From Hymenobacter rubidus (GTDB lineage: Bacteria; Bacteroidota; Bacteroidia; Cytophagales; Hymenobacteraceae): DNA of 64,000 nucleotides. The first letter of the stretch is position 1; each line of letters begins with the position of its first letter. Below, piece after piece: positions 40,924 to 48,577 of the stretch. A program made the position numbers and the translations under genes. Under the pieces are notes generated by a model. The model worked only from the letters and a program-made list of their open reading frames with translations. It ran no database searches and was not told the origin of the DNA. The stretch is taken from positions 32,406-96,405 of the forward strand of contig NZ_JAERQF010000021.1 of the NCBI RefSeq assembly GCF_016734815.1, read 5' to 3'.

Positions 40924-41747
40924 TGGACAATGCGCAAATCGCCAAGGCTAGCTTAAACGACATCGTTTTTGAGGGCCGTAACAAGGCGTACGGAGCTTAT
41001 GTGCTTCGTCGGTTGTACCAGCGCCACGTCACGCGGGCGTTGATTATTGCCACTTCGCTGTTTATTCTGCTGGTTGCCTTCCCGCTTATCGCTCAGTATC
41101 TGAAAGAGAAGATGCCGAAGGAGCCCAAGAAGAATCTGCAGGAGAACGTGCTAATGGACGCTCCCCCGCTGGACGAAACCAAGCCCCCACCCCCACCCCC
41201 GCCGCCTGAGGCGCCCCCACCCCCGCCGCCCAAGCTCACAACCATCAAGTTTACCCCCCCGGTGGTGAAAAAGGATGAGGAAGTGAAAAAGGAAGAGGTG
41301 CCAGACCAGGAAGAGTTGAAGGATAAGGCTGTGTCGACGGTAACCGTAAAAGGTAACACCGATGCTCCGGACCTGACCGAACTTTCGGGCGAAGGCGACA
41401 AGGTAGTTGAAGAGGTAGTAGAGAATAAAGTCTACACCTACGTGGAGCAAATGCCGCAACTGCCCGGTGGCGGTGGCAACGGTGCCATTGTTGCAGCCAT
41501 TCAGAAAGCAACCAAATACCCGCCTCTGGCACTCCGTAACCAAGTTGAAGGCCGCATTTTCGTGAGCTTCACGGTGAATGCCCAAGGCGACGTTTCGGAT
41601 GTGAAAGTGGTAAAAGGTCTGGGCTCCGGTCTGGACGAGGAGACGATTCGGGCGGTAAAAACGCTGCCTAAGTTTATCCCTGGTAAGCAGAACGGCCGCG
41701 CCGTTAGCGTATCGTTCACGGTGCCGATTACCTTCAAGATTCAATAA
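40920..41747 (+). CDS. tonB: Energy transducer TonB (first)
   Basis: 275 residues. The N terminus starts with a cytoplasmic motif DIVFEGRNKAYGAYVLRRLY, also found in the second TonB of the window. One membrane segment follows at about 37-57 (TRALIIATSLFILLVAFPLIA). The proline stretch PPPPPPPPEAPPPPPPKLTT spans the periplasm. The TonB C-terminal domain (about 190-275) has YPPLALRNQVEGRIFVSFTV and ends VSFTVPITFKIQ. It couples ExbBD to TonB-dependent outer-membrane receptors, which are not in this window. Confidence 0.93.
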   Translation: MMDNAQIAKASLNDIVFEGRNKAYGAYVLRRLYQRHVTRALIIATSLFILLVAFPLIAQYLKEKMPKEPKKNLQENVLMDAPPLDETKPPPPPPPPEAPPPPPPKLTTIKFTPPVVKKDEEVKKEEVPDQEELKDKAVSTVTVKGNTDAPDLTELSGEGDKVVEEVVENKVYTYVEQMPQLPGGGGNGAIVAAIQKATKYPPLALRNQVEGRIFVSFTVNAQGDVSDVKVVKGLGSGLDEETIRAVKTLPKFIPGKQNGRAVSVSFTVPITFKIQ

Positions 41748-41780
41748 CCAACCAGCATTGGCTTCTGCTAATGCTCTATA

Positions 41781-41821
41781 AAACCCCAAACAGTGCCTAA
41801 CGGCCCAGTTTGGGGTTTTTT
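41781..41821 (+). terminator. Terminator after the first tonB gene
   Basis: AAACCCCAAAC, a 16-nt loop, GTTTGGGGTTTTTTG. It divides the exbB-exbD-exbD-tonB unit from the second tonB. Confidence 0.85.
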
Positions 41822-41980
41822 GTTTTCAGGCCGATTCACCTAGTGGAAGAAAAAGATGGGCAGTTAGGTATGCTTGCATACTACACCGAGCGCTAATGCG
41901 TTGTAACCGAGCAAGCCAGTGGCGGAGATGCCCCGCCCGCGTGGCCTTTGGTTTAACCCTTTCAACCTTTCGTCAGCGTT

Positions 41981-42817
41981 ATGTCCACGCTCATCACCCT
42001 CACTGGCTCACTCGATGACATTGTCTTCGAAGGGCGCAACAAGGCCTACGGTGCATTTCAACTGCGGCGGTCGTATCAGCGCCACTTAGGGTCGGCGCTT
42101 TTTATTGCGATAACGGCCTGCTCCTTGCTCCTGCTTTTGCCGCTGGCTATTCATTACTTCTATCCGGAAGTGACTGTAAAGCCTACGACTAGCATTCCCA
42201 ATGTGCTCCCAACTCAGCCGGGCAACTACGTTTTGCCCAAGACGAAGCCCTTGGTTCCACCTACTCCTGCGGCGGTACCGCCAGCGGTGACAGTAACGCC
42301 GCACTCAACGATTCAAACGCACGTGGTGCCTGACCCGGAGGTGAAACCCACGACTGCTTCGGATTTGCCGCAGGGCTTGGGTCCTGTAGGCCCCGCAACT
42401 ACTGGAGCAGAAAATACTACCGGCGCTACGGGTAGCATCGGAACGGCAACGGGTACGGGTACGGGGGTAGATACGGCCCGGCCAGCTCCGGCCGCAGCAC
42501 CTGAGGCAGTATTAACAGCCGAGGTGATGCCTGATTTTGTGGGTGGCCGCGCGGCTTTGCAGCGCTATTTGCAGAAGCATTTGCGCTTTCCAGCAGCGGC
42601 ATTGGCCGCGCAAGCTTCGGGGCGGGTATTTGTGAGCTTTGTGGTGCAGACTGATGGAAGCATTGGCGAGGTGACGGTTCTTAAGGGCTTGGGCTATGGC
42701 ACTGAGGAAGCGGCGGCCCGCGTGGTAAGAGAAATGCCCGCCTGGACGCCGGGCCTGCAAAACCATCGGCCAGTAGCCGTTCGCTTCACCCTGCCCATTA
42801 CGTTTCAGTTCGAATAG
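41981..42817 (+). CDS. Energy transducer TonB (second)
   Basis: 278 residues with the same N-terminal motif DIVFEGRNKAYGAFQLRRSY as the first TonB, a membrane segment at about 36-57 (SALFIAITACSLLLLLPLAI), a less proline-rich periplasmic linker (VLPKTKPLVPPTPAAVPPA), a Thr/Gly-rich stretch (TTGATGSIGTATGTGTG) and a TonB C-terminal domain from about 188 (PDFVGGRAALQRYLQKHLRF, FVVQTDGSIGEVTVLKGLGY). It is likely a tandem duplication with relaxed linker sequence. It has no ExbBD of its own and may share the channel upstream. Confidence 0.9.
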   Translation: MSTLITLTGSLDDIVFEGRNKAYGAFQLRRSYQRHLGSALFIAITACSLLLLLPLAIHYFYPEVTVKPTTSIPNVLPTQPGNYVLPKTKPLVPPTPAAVPPAVTVTPHSTIQTHVVPDPEVKPTTASDLPQGLGPVGPATTGAENTTGATGSIGTATGTGTGVDTARPAPAAAPEAVLTAEVMPDFVGGRAALQRYLQKHLRFPAAALAAQASGRVFVSFVVQTDGSIGEVTVLKGLGYGTEEAAARVVREMPAWTPGLQNHRPVAVRFTLPITFQFE

Positions 42818-42960
42818 CCCTGTTATCTCAACCCTAGTCAACCCTGGTTTAGCGGCGGTGTTTCTGTTTCAGTAATGTGTCTGAGATGCCGAAAGTTGGT
42901 CGCAGCTATGAAAAGCGGCTAATTTTCGGCTCTTTTGTGGGCTGGTTTTGGGGGAAGAAT

Positions 42961-42990
42961 AAACCGGCCGAACCTTTAAGGCCGGTTTTT
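42961..42990 (+). terminator. Terminator after the second tonB gene
   Basis: AAACCGGCC, a ten-base loop, GGCCGGTTTTT, about 150 nt after the stop codon. Confidence 0.8.
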
Positions 42991-43027
42991 CGGTTTGTAT
43001 CATCTCTATTTCTGCAGTAATCCGTTT

Positions 43028-43300
43028 ATGCTCAACCTTCCCACTACTGAGGAGCGTCTTGGTAAGTCGCCTCAGCGACTGGTGCGTTACTTTGTGTTGC
43101 TGATGGCCCTGGTGTATCTGGGCCTGGGAATTTGGCTCTGGTACACGGCTGATACAGCTTCGGGCGGCGGCATTATTCAATTGGGGCCTACGGCGCGGCG
43201 TGTGCTGGGCTCGGTTTTCATTCTCTACGGCCTGCTGCGGTTTGGCCGGGGTTACCAAACCCATTTCCGTACTAAACCTACTGTGGACGACCATGATTAA
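43028..43300 (+). CDS. Small two-helix membrane protein
   Basis: 90 residues from the ATG at 43028. Membrane segments lie at about 20-41 (LVRYFVLLMALVYLGLGIWL) and 63-80 (ARRVLGSVFILYGLLRFG). The connecting loop has YTADTASGGGIIQLGPT, and the ending is basic then acidic (RTKPTVDDHD). I have no family name. Its last 8 nt overlap the start of the PstS-like gene (ATGATTAA), so the two are translationally coupled and probably functionally linked. Confidence 0.75.
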   Translation: MLNLPTTEERLGKSPQRLVRYFVLLMALVYLGLGIWLWYTADTASGGGIIQLGPTARRVLGSVFILYGLLRFGRGYQTHFRTKPTVDDHD

Positions 43301-44288
43301 GCCTGTTCAACTTCTAACTACTGGTGCTGCCGTGGTGCTGGCCAGCGCGCTAGCGGTGGTTTCCTGCAACGGTCCGGGCTCGCCGGGCGCTCAGGACACG
43401 CCCACCAGCGGCACGGTAGCCGTTAGCGTGGACGAAACCTTCGCCCCCATTCTTCAGGCCCAGATAGATACGTTTGCGAAGCTGTACCCCAATGCTCATG
43501 TGAAGATGAGCTTCCAGCCCGAAGAAAAGGTGATGCTAGACCTTATCAACGACAAGGTGAAGCTGGCGGTGGTGTCGCGGGAGTTGAACGCCGAGGAAAA
43601 GGCCGATTTCGCGAAGCAGACCATTGTGCCGACAACGACGCGCATTGGCATCGATGGGCTGGCCATCGTGCTCAATCGGAACAACCCGGATTCGCTGCTG
43701 ACCGTGGCACAGCTGGCCGACATCTTCACGGGCAAAACCAGTAAGTGGACTCAGATAAGCGGCAAAAAAAGCCTCACCGATATCAATGTGGTGTTTGATG
43801 CCAACCGCAGCAGCACCGCCCGCTTCGTGCGCGACTCGGTGACGCGCGGCGCGGCCCTCACTACCCGCGTATTTGCGGCTACTTCGAATCCGGCACTAAT
43901 CGACTATGTAGCCACGCATCCCAACGCCATTGGTGTAGTAGGCGTGAACTGGATTTCGGACCGGGACGACCCCGCCGCGATGAAATTTGCCAACAAGGTG
44001 CGCGTGGCCAGCATTACATCGCGCCCCAACCCCAAGCCGAACGACTACATCCAGCCCTATCAGGTGTATTTGGCTGAGAAGACACCGGAGCAGATGGCTG
44101 AGCACCCCGAGTTGCAGAACTACCCGCTTCGGCGCAACCTTTACGTGATTAACCGGGAAGCCCGGGCCGGGTTGGGCACGGGGTTTGCATCCTTCGTAGC
44201 TGGGAAGAACGGACAGCTGATTTTCCAGAAATCGGGCTTGTTACCTGCCCAGATGCAAGCCCGCATCATGGTTACGCCTAAACTGTAA
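43293..44288 (+). CDS. PstS-like phosphate-binding lipoprotein
   Basis: 331 residues. A lipoprotein signal (LASALAVVSC, Cys25) leads into a periplasmic binding-protein fold: VAVSVDETFAPILQAQIDTF, LAVVSRELNAEEKADF, TRIGIDGLAIVLNRNNPDSL, LADIFTGKTSKWTQIS, FDANRSSTARFVRDSV, NAIGVVGVNWISD. The pattern is that of PstS and related PBP-like domains. No pstCAB transporter is adjacent. Its place after tonB and before a TPR gene is one I have seen in other Bacteroidota, so a role in the TonB/ExbBD machinery or in sensing is possible; phosphate transport is not shown. Confidence 0.8.
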   Translation: MIKPVQLLTTGAAVVLASALAVVSCNGPGSPGAQDTPTSGTVAVSVDETFAPILQAQIDTFAKLYPNAHVKMSFQPEEKVMLDLINDKVKLAVVSRELNAEEKADFAKQTIVPTTTRIGIDGLAIVLNRNNPDSLLTVAQLADIFTGKTSKWTQISGKKSLTDINVVFDANRSSTARFVRDSVTRGAALTTRVFAATSNPALIDYVATHPNAIGVVGVNWISDRDDPAAMKFANKVRVASITSRPNPKPNDYIQPYQVYLAEKTPEQMAEHPELQNYPLRRNLYVINREARAGLGTGFASFVAGKNGQLIFQKSGLLPAQMQARIMVTPKL

Positions 44289-44342
44289 CCGCATTTCCCG
44301 CGTACCTCATTTTCATTGCTTTTTCATCCATTTCCCCATCCC

Positions 44343-45980
44343 ATGAGTTTCAAGCCCTGGAAACAGCCGCTGCTCGCCGCCTTCGTAATGGTAGCAGGCA
44401 CTACGGCGGCCACCGCCCAAAACATTCAAACTGCCCAGCGCGACATCGAGTTGGGCCGTTACAACGCCGCTCGTGCGGCTCTACGTCCTGGCTCCACGCC
44501 CGAGGCTGCATTTGAGCTGGGGCGTCTGTACCAGATGCGTGACATGCCGGATTCGGCGGCTTTTTTCTTTAACAAGGCCGCTGGCGCTACCCCTTTCGGC
44601 CAGGTAGCTGCCGGCCGTGCGCTACTGGCTAAAGGACAGACGGGGCCTGCCGAAGCACAGTTTGAAGCTGCTGCCAAAGCAACCAAAAGCAAAGACCCCA
44701 AGGTGCTCACGATGATTGCGCAAGCCTACGGCGAGTCGGACGTGAAAGACATCAGCAAAGCGCAGACTTACCTCACGGCGGCCCAAACAGCCAACAAAGG
44801 CAAAGTAGACCCAGCCCTGATGGTGGCCCGCGGCGATGTATTCCTGCTCACGGACCAGGGCGGTGGCGAAGCCATGAACAGCTATGACCAAGCCGTAGCC
44901 GCCAACCCCAGCTTTGCTCAGGCTTATTATAAGAAAGGCGCTTTGAACGTGCGTTCGCGCAACTTCAACGCTGCCCGCGAAAGCCTGAACAAGGCCGTGG
45001 AGCTTGACCCCAGCTACGCACCGGCCTACCGGGAGCTGGCCGATATGTACTACTATGCCGGTCAATATGACCTGGCTCTGCAGAACTTCAAGAAGTATCA
45101 GGATTTAGCTGAAAATTCTTCGGCCACGACTGCACAGTATGCTTCGTTCCTGTACCTCACCAAGAAGTACCCAGAAGCATTAGTTGAGGTAAATAAGGTA
45201 TTGGCCAGCGACCCCAAAAACCTCACCATGAACCGCCTGAAGCCCTATCTGCTGTACGAAACCGGCGATTTTGCTGGCGCAGGGGCTGCGATGGACAATT
45301 ACATGAAAATAGCTCCTGCCGATAAAATCATTTCGGAGGACTATGCCTACTCGGCCAAAATCATGAGCAAGACGGGCAAAGGTGACGAGGCCGTTGCCAT
45401 GATTGGTAAAATCATTGCCAAAGACCCTTCGAAAGCTTGCGACTTCCAGAATGACTTGGCAACCATTTACGCCAACAAGAAGGACTACAAGAGCGCTGCT
45501 AACGTGTATAGCTACAAGCTCAAAAACTGCAAAGGTGACCTCACCGACCAGTTCCGCTTGGCAACTGCCTTAACTGGCGACAAGCAATACACCCGCGCTG
45601 ATAGCGTGTACAACATCATCCTCACGGCCAAGCCCACGTACGCGCCAGGCTACCTGGCACGGGCTCAGGTAAATAACAGCCTGGACCCCGAAGGTAAAAA
45701 GGGTTTGGCTAAGCCTTACTACGAGAAGTACATCGAGTTGTCGAAAGCCGAGGGGGCTGACCCCGCAAAGTTCAAGGCTGGCGTGATTGAAGCCAACGGC
45801 CAGTTGGGTATTTACAGTGCTACGGCGGGTGACAAACCTGCTGCCATTCGCTATTTTGAGCAAGTGCTGGCGGCTGACCCAACCAACAAAGGAGCTGAGG
45901 ATAACATCAAAATCCTCAAGACGCCGGCCAAAACCACTACCACGAAGAAAACCACCACTACGACCGTTAAAAAGAAATAA
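44343..45980 (+). CDS. Secreted tetratricopeptide repeat protein
   Basis: 545 residues. A signal peptide (MSFKPWKQPLLAAFVMVAG and a cut near TAQ) is followed by at least eight TPR-like units, for example DIELGRYNAARAALRPGSTP, AQAYYKKGALNVRSRNFNAA, APAYRELADMYYYAGQYDLA and QYASFLYLTKKYPEALVEVN. The C terminus is a Thr/Lys-rich tail (TTTKKTTTTTVKKK). It probably works in the periplasm as a scaffold. It follows the PstS-like gene by about 50 nt and ends at a strong terminator, so it is the last gene of the cluster. I start at 44343 because the frame upstream lacks a signal-like beginning. Confidence 0.85.
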   Translation: MSFKPWKQPLLAAFVMVAGTTAATAQNIQTAQRDIELGRYNAARAALRPGSTPEAAFELGRLYQMRDMPDSAAFFFNKAAGATPFGQVAAGRALLAKGQTGPAEAQFEAAAKATKSKDPKVLTMIAQAYGESDVKDISKAQTYLTAAQTANKGKVDPALMVARGDVFLLTDQGGGEAMNSYDQAVAANPSFAQAYYKKGALNVRSRNFNAARESLNKAVELDPSYAPAYRELADMYYYAGQYDLALQNFKKYQDLAENSSATTAQYASFLYLTKKYPEALVEVNKVLASDPKNLTMNRLKPYLLYETGDFAGAGAAMDNYMKIAPADKIISEDYAYSAKIMSKTGKGDEAVAMIGKIIAKDPSKACDFQNDLATIYANKKDYKSAANVYSYKLKNCKGDLTDQFRLATALTGDKQYTRADSVYNIILTAKPTYAPGYLARAQVNNSLDPEGKKGLAKPYYEKYIELSKAEGADPAKFKAGVIEANGQLGIYSATAGDKPAAIRYFEQVLAADPTNKGAEDNIKILKTPAKTTTTKKTTTTTVKKK

Positions 45981-45996
45981 CGCGTTGTGTGAACGT

Positions 45997-46033
45997 AAAA
46001 AGCCCCGATGTGAAGACATCGGGGCTTTTTTTG
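45997..46033. terminator. Strong bidirectional terminator
   Basis: AAAAAGCCCCGATG, a six-base loop, CATCGGGGCTTTTTTT, between the converging TPR and rluD genes. Confidence 0.9.
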
Positions 46034-46042
46034 TGCGCTTGC

Positions 46043-47092
46043 TTAAGCATTCTGTGCCCAGTTGCGCCATTTTTCGAGTACCGAGGTAAAATCCTCAGGA
46101 AGCTCGGCTTCAAAGAACAGTTGCTGCCCCGAAGTGGGATGTACGAAGCCTAGTGAGCGGGCATGGAGGGCCTGCCGGGGCATCAATTGAAACGCATTCT
46201 CGACAAAGGCGCGATAGGTACCGGTATTCTGGCCCACCCGAATGCGGTCGCCGCCATAGGTAGCATCCGAGAATAAGGGGTGGCCAATGTGTTGCATATG
46301 GGCCCGAATCTGGTGGGTACGCCCCGTCTCAAGCACACAACGTACGAGCGTGACGGGGCCGAAGCTTTCCAACACCTCATAATGCGTCACAGCGGGCTTG
46401 CCTTGCTCGCCACCGGGGTAGACGGCTTGCACCTTGCGGTCGCGCACACTACGGCCTATATGGCCCGTTATAGTGCCCGTAGGGCCAGGCGGCGTGCCCC
46501 ATACCAGCGCCAGGTAGCTGCGCTGAATGGTATGGTGAAAAAACTGGTTCGACAGATGCGTCATGGCGAACTCCGTTTTGCCAATGACCAGCAACCCGGA
46601 AGTGTCCTTATCGATGCGATGAACCAAGCCGGGCCGAATCTCGCCATTGCGGCCCGTGGGCAGGTTGGCGAGGTGGAACGCCAGCCCGTTCACCAGCGTG
46701 CCCTGCCAGTGGCCATAAGCCGGGTGCACGACCAAGCCCGCGGGCTTATTCACGATGAGCAATTCGGCGTCTTCGTAGCGAATATCCAGCGGCATCTCTT
46801 CTGGTACCACCTTGCCCTCGCGGGGCGGCTCGGGCAGCGTGATGGTGATGACATCCTGCGGCTTGACGCGGTAGTTGGGTTTTACTGGCTCATTGTTCAC
46901 CTCTACGGCCGAGGCCCGAATGGCTTCCTGCACCTTGTTGCGCGACGTATTGCGCAGCCGGTTGTGCAGGAATTTATCGATGCGCAGCAGTTCCTGGCCG
47001 CGGTCCACCACAATGCGGTGGTGTTCATATAGCTCATCCCCTTCCTCATCGGGCCCTATGCCCAGCAATTCATCGTCCAGCTCGTTTTCCAT
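46043..47092 (-). CDS. rluD: RluA-family 23S rRNA pseudouridine synthase (RluD-like)
   Basis: 349 residues. An S4 RNA-binding domain at about 30-95 (LLRIDKFLHNRLRNTSRNKV and VKPNYRVKPQDVI) precedes the catalytic domain with the family active-site motif HRIDKDTSGLLVIGKTEFA; the Asp in R-I-D-K-D-T-S-G is the nucleophile. Further motifs are LETGRTHQIRAHMQHIGHPL and ARSLGFVHPTSGQ. RluD modifies helix 69 of 23S rRNA. It is the last gene of the block of minus-strand genes starting from 56960. Confidence 0.93.
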   Translation of the reverse strand: MENELDDELLGIGPDEEGDELYEHHRIVVDRGQELLRIDKFLHNRLRNTSRNKVQEAIRASAVEVNNEPVKPNYRVKPQDVITITLPEPPREGKVVPEEMPLDIRYEDAELLIVNKPAGLVVHPAYGHWQGTLVNGLAFHLANLPTGRNGEIRPGLVHRIDKDTSGLLVIGKTEFAMTHLSNQFFHHTIQRSYLALVWGTPPGPTGTITGHIGRSVRDRKVQAVYPGGEQGKPAVTHYEVLESFGPVTLVRCVLETGRTHQIRAHMQHIGHPLFSDATYGGDRIRVGQNTGTYRAFVENAFQLMPRQALHARSLGFVHPTSGQQLFFEAELPEDFTSVLEKWRNWAQNA

Positions 47093-47113
47093 TGGATTCT
47101 ACACAACACGGCA

Positions 47114-47146
47114 TGAAAAAAGCCGAAGCGGAGGCTCCGGCTTTTC
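47114..47146 (-). terminator. Terminator after the first OmpH gene
   Basis: On the minus strand GCCGGAGCC, three bases, GCTTCGGC then TTTTTT. It lies between the ompH stop and the rluD start, separating the two transcripts. Confidence 0.7.
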
Positions 47147-47173
47147 CTGGTCGCAGCAGCGGCCATTCAGGCA

Positions 47174-47821
47174 TTACTTGGTTTTGATTTTGGTCTTGGT
47201 CGGCGTCGCGGCTTTGTTCACTGCCGGCGTTGTTGTGGGAGCCGAAGTTGGGCCCGACTTGATGGGTGCAGCAGCGCCGGGCGTGATGCCCATTTTCTTC
47301 AGCACCAGGTCCGAAATATCGCCCTCTTTGGGGGCGTGTAGCAGCAACGGGCTGCCACCGCCATCGGAGTTGAACACGTAGGTGAAGCCATTCTCATCGG
47401 CTACCAGGTCGATGTTCTTCTGGAGCTTGTCGAGGGCCGGCTTCAGCAGCGTCTGCTGCTTCTGCTGCAACGACTGCTGGGCGCTCTGCTGGAACTCCTG
47501 AATAGACTGCTGAAGCGTTTGCAGTTCTTTTTGCTTGTCGGCTTTCACTACGTCCGTCATGGTCGCTTCGCCTTTCTGGTAGGCTTCGCCTTTGGCCTGG
47601 TAGTCGGCGTACTTGCTTTTCAGCTGCGCTTCCAGCTGCGTGTTGTAAGCCTTCAGGTCCGACTCAATCTGCTTGCTCTCGGGCATCTGAGCCAGCACGT
47701 ACTGTACGTCGGTATAACCAATTTTCAGGGGGGCCTGGGCCTGCGCGGAAGTGGCAGCCAGGGTTCCGGCGGTCAGCAGAGCGGCGGCGAGCGTCAGACG
47801 AAAAATTTTCACGAGATTCAT
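47174..47821 (-). CDS. OmpH/Skp-family periplasmic chaperone (first)
   Basis: 215 residues from the ATG at 47821. The signal peptide (MNLVKIFRLTLAAALLTAGT, cut near SAQAQ) is followed by the start strand LKIGYTDVQYVLAQMPESKQ and a long coiled coil (QLEAQLKSKYADYQAKGEAY, LQQSIQEFQQSAQQSLQQK), then ALDKLQKNIDLVADENGFTY, the typical end of the Skp tentacle domain. A Pro/Thr/Lys-rich C-terminal tail follows. Skp holds unfolded outer-membrane proteins on their way to BamA, whose gene lies just upstream. TACCTTTG (47854-47861) provides its own promoter. Confidence 0.9.
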   Translation of the reverse strand: MNLVKIFRLTLAAALLTAGTLAATSAQAQAPLKIGYTDVQYVLAQMPESKQIESDLKAYNTQLEAQLKSKYADYQAKGEAYQKGEATMTDVVKADKQKELQTLQQSIQEFQQSAQQSLQQKQQTLLKPALDKLQKNIDLVADENGFTYVFNSDGGGSPLLLHAPKEGDISDLVLKKMGITPGAAAPIKSGPTSAPTTTPAVNKAATPTKTKIKTK

Positions 47822-47853
47822 CAAAAAGAAAAAGGGTCAGAAAAATGTTGGGG

Positions 47854-47861
47854 CAAAGGTA
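47854..47861 (-). promoter_or_regulatory. Bacteroidota -7 box before the first OmpH gene
   Basis: TACCTTTG on the minus strand, exact match, 33 nt before the ATG at 47821. It adjoins the stop codon of the other ompH gene, so this is an internal promoter. Confidence 0.55.
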
Positions 47862-47862
47862 A

Positions 47863-48540
47863 TTACTTCTTTTTGGTGGAGCGCACTGGCTTGGCCGCAG
47901 CCTTGGTGCCTGGGGCCGGCTCCGGCGTCCCCGAGTCGGACTCGAAGTTAGGGTCGACCGGCGTTTTGGGCGGGGCCACGGTTTTCAGCGGGCCTTTGGG
48001 GCCGGGCTGGTTGCGGTCCTCCGCACCCAAACCCAGTTCTTCGAGCACAAATTCCGTGTAATCGTGCGCCGGATTGGTATACAGCATGGTGGCGTCGCCC
48101 GACTTATCGAACACCACGGCTAGCTGTTTTTTCTTAGCCACCTTTTCCACAGCCTCAAATACTTTGTCCTGCACCGGCTTATTAAGCTCCTGGCGCTTTT
48201 TGAAAAGCTGGCCTTCGTAGCCAAACTGCCGGTTGCGGTACTCCTTGATGTCCTTCTCCTTTTTCAGGATTTCGTCCTGCCGCTTCTTCTTCATGGCCTC
48301 AGTCAGCACCACTTCCTCAGCCGTGTAGTTGTGGTAGAGCTTGTCGAGGTCCTTTTGTTGCGCCTCGATTTCCTTCTGCCACGTGTCCGACAGTGTGCTC
48401 AGCTCCAGTTGGGCCTTGGCGTATTCGGGCATCTTGTTCATGATGAACTCCGAATCGACCCACCCAAACTTTTGAGCGCGGGCACCCGATGCCCCCATCA
48501 GCAACAACAAGGCCAGCAGCAGGCCACCAAAATTCTTCAT
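47863..48540 (-). CDS. OmpH/Skp-family periplasmic chaperone (second)
   Basis: 225 residues from the ATG at 48540. A signal peptide (NFGGLLLALLLLMGASGARA) leads into KFGWVDSEFIMNKMPEYAKA and a charged coiled coil (LSDTWQKEIEAQQKDLDKLY, KKKRQDEILKKEKDIKEYRN). The second strand segment is EKVAKKKQLAVVFDKSGDAT. The C-terminal 60 residues are Pro/Lys-rich and disordered, ending PVRSTKKK. It lies 37 nt after bamA and is probably in the same transcript. The pair of ompH genes is common after bamA in Bacteroidota. Confidence 0.9.
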   Translation of the reverse strand: MKNFGGLLLALLLLMGASGARAQKFGWVDSEFIMNKMPEYAKAQLELSTLSDTWQKEIEAQQKDLDKLYHNYTAEEVVLTEAMKKKRQDEILKKEKDIKEYRNRQFGYEGQLFKKRQELNKPVQDKVFEAVEKVAKKKQLAVVFDKSGDATMLYTNPAHDYTEFVLEELGLGAEDRNQPGPKGPLKTVAPPKTPVDPNFESDSGTPEPAPGTKAAAKPVRSTKKK

Positions 48541-48577
48541 ACCGAGGAAACGTGAAATGTTGCCCGCTAGTGCCCGG

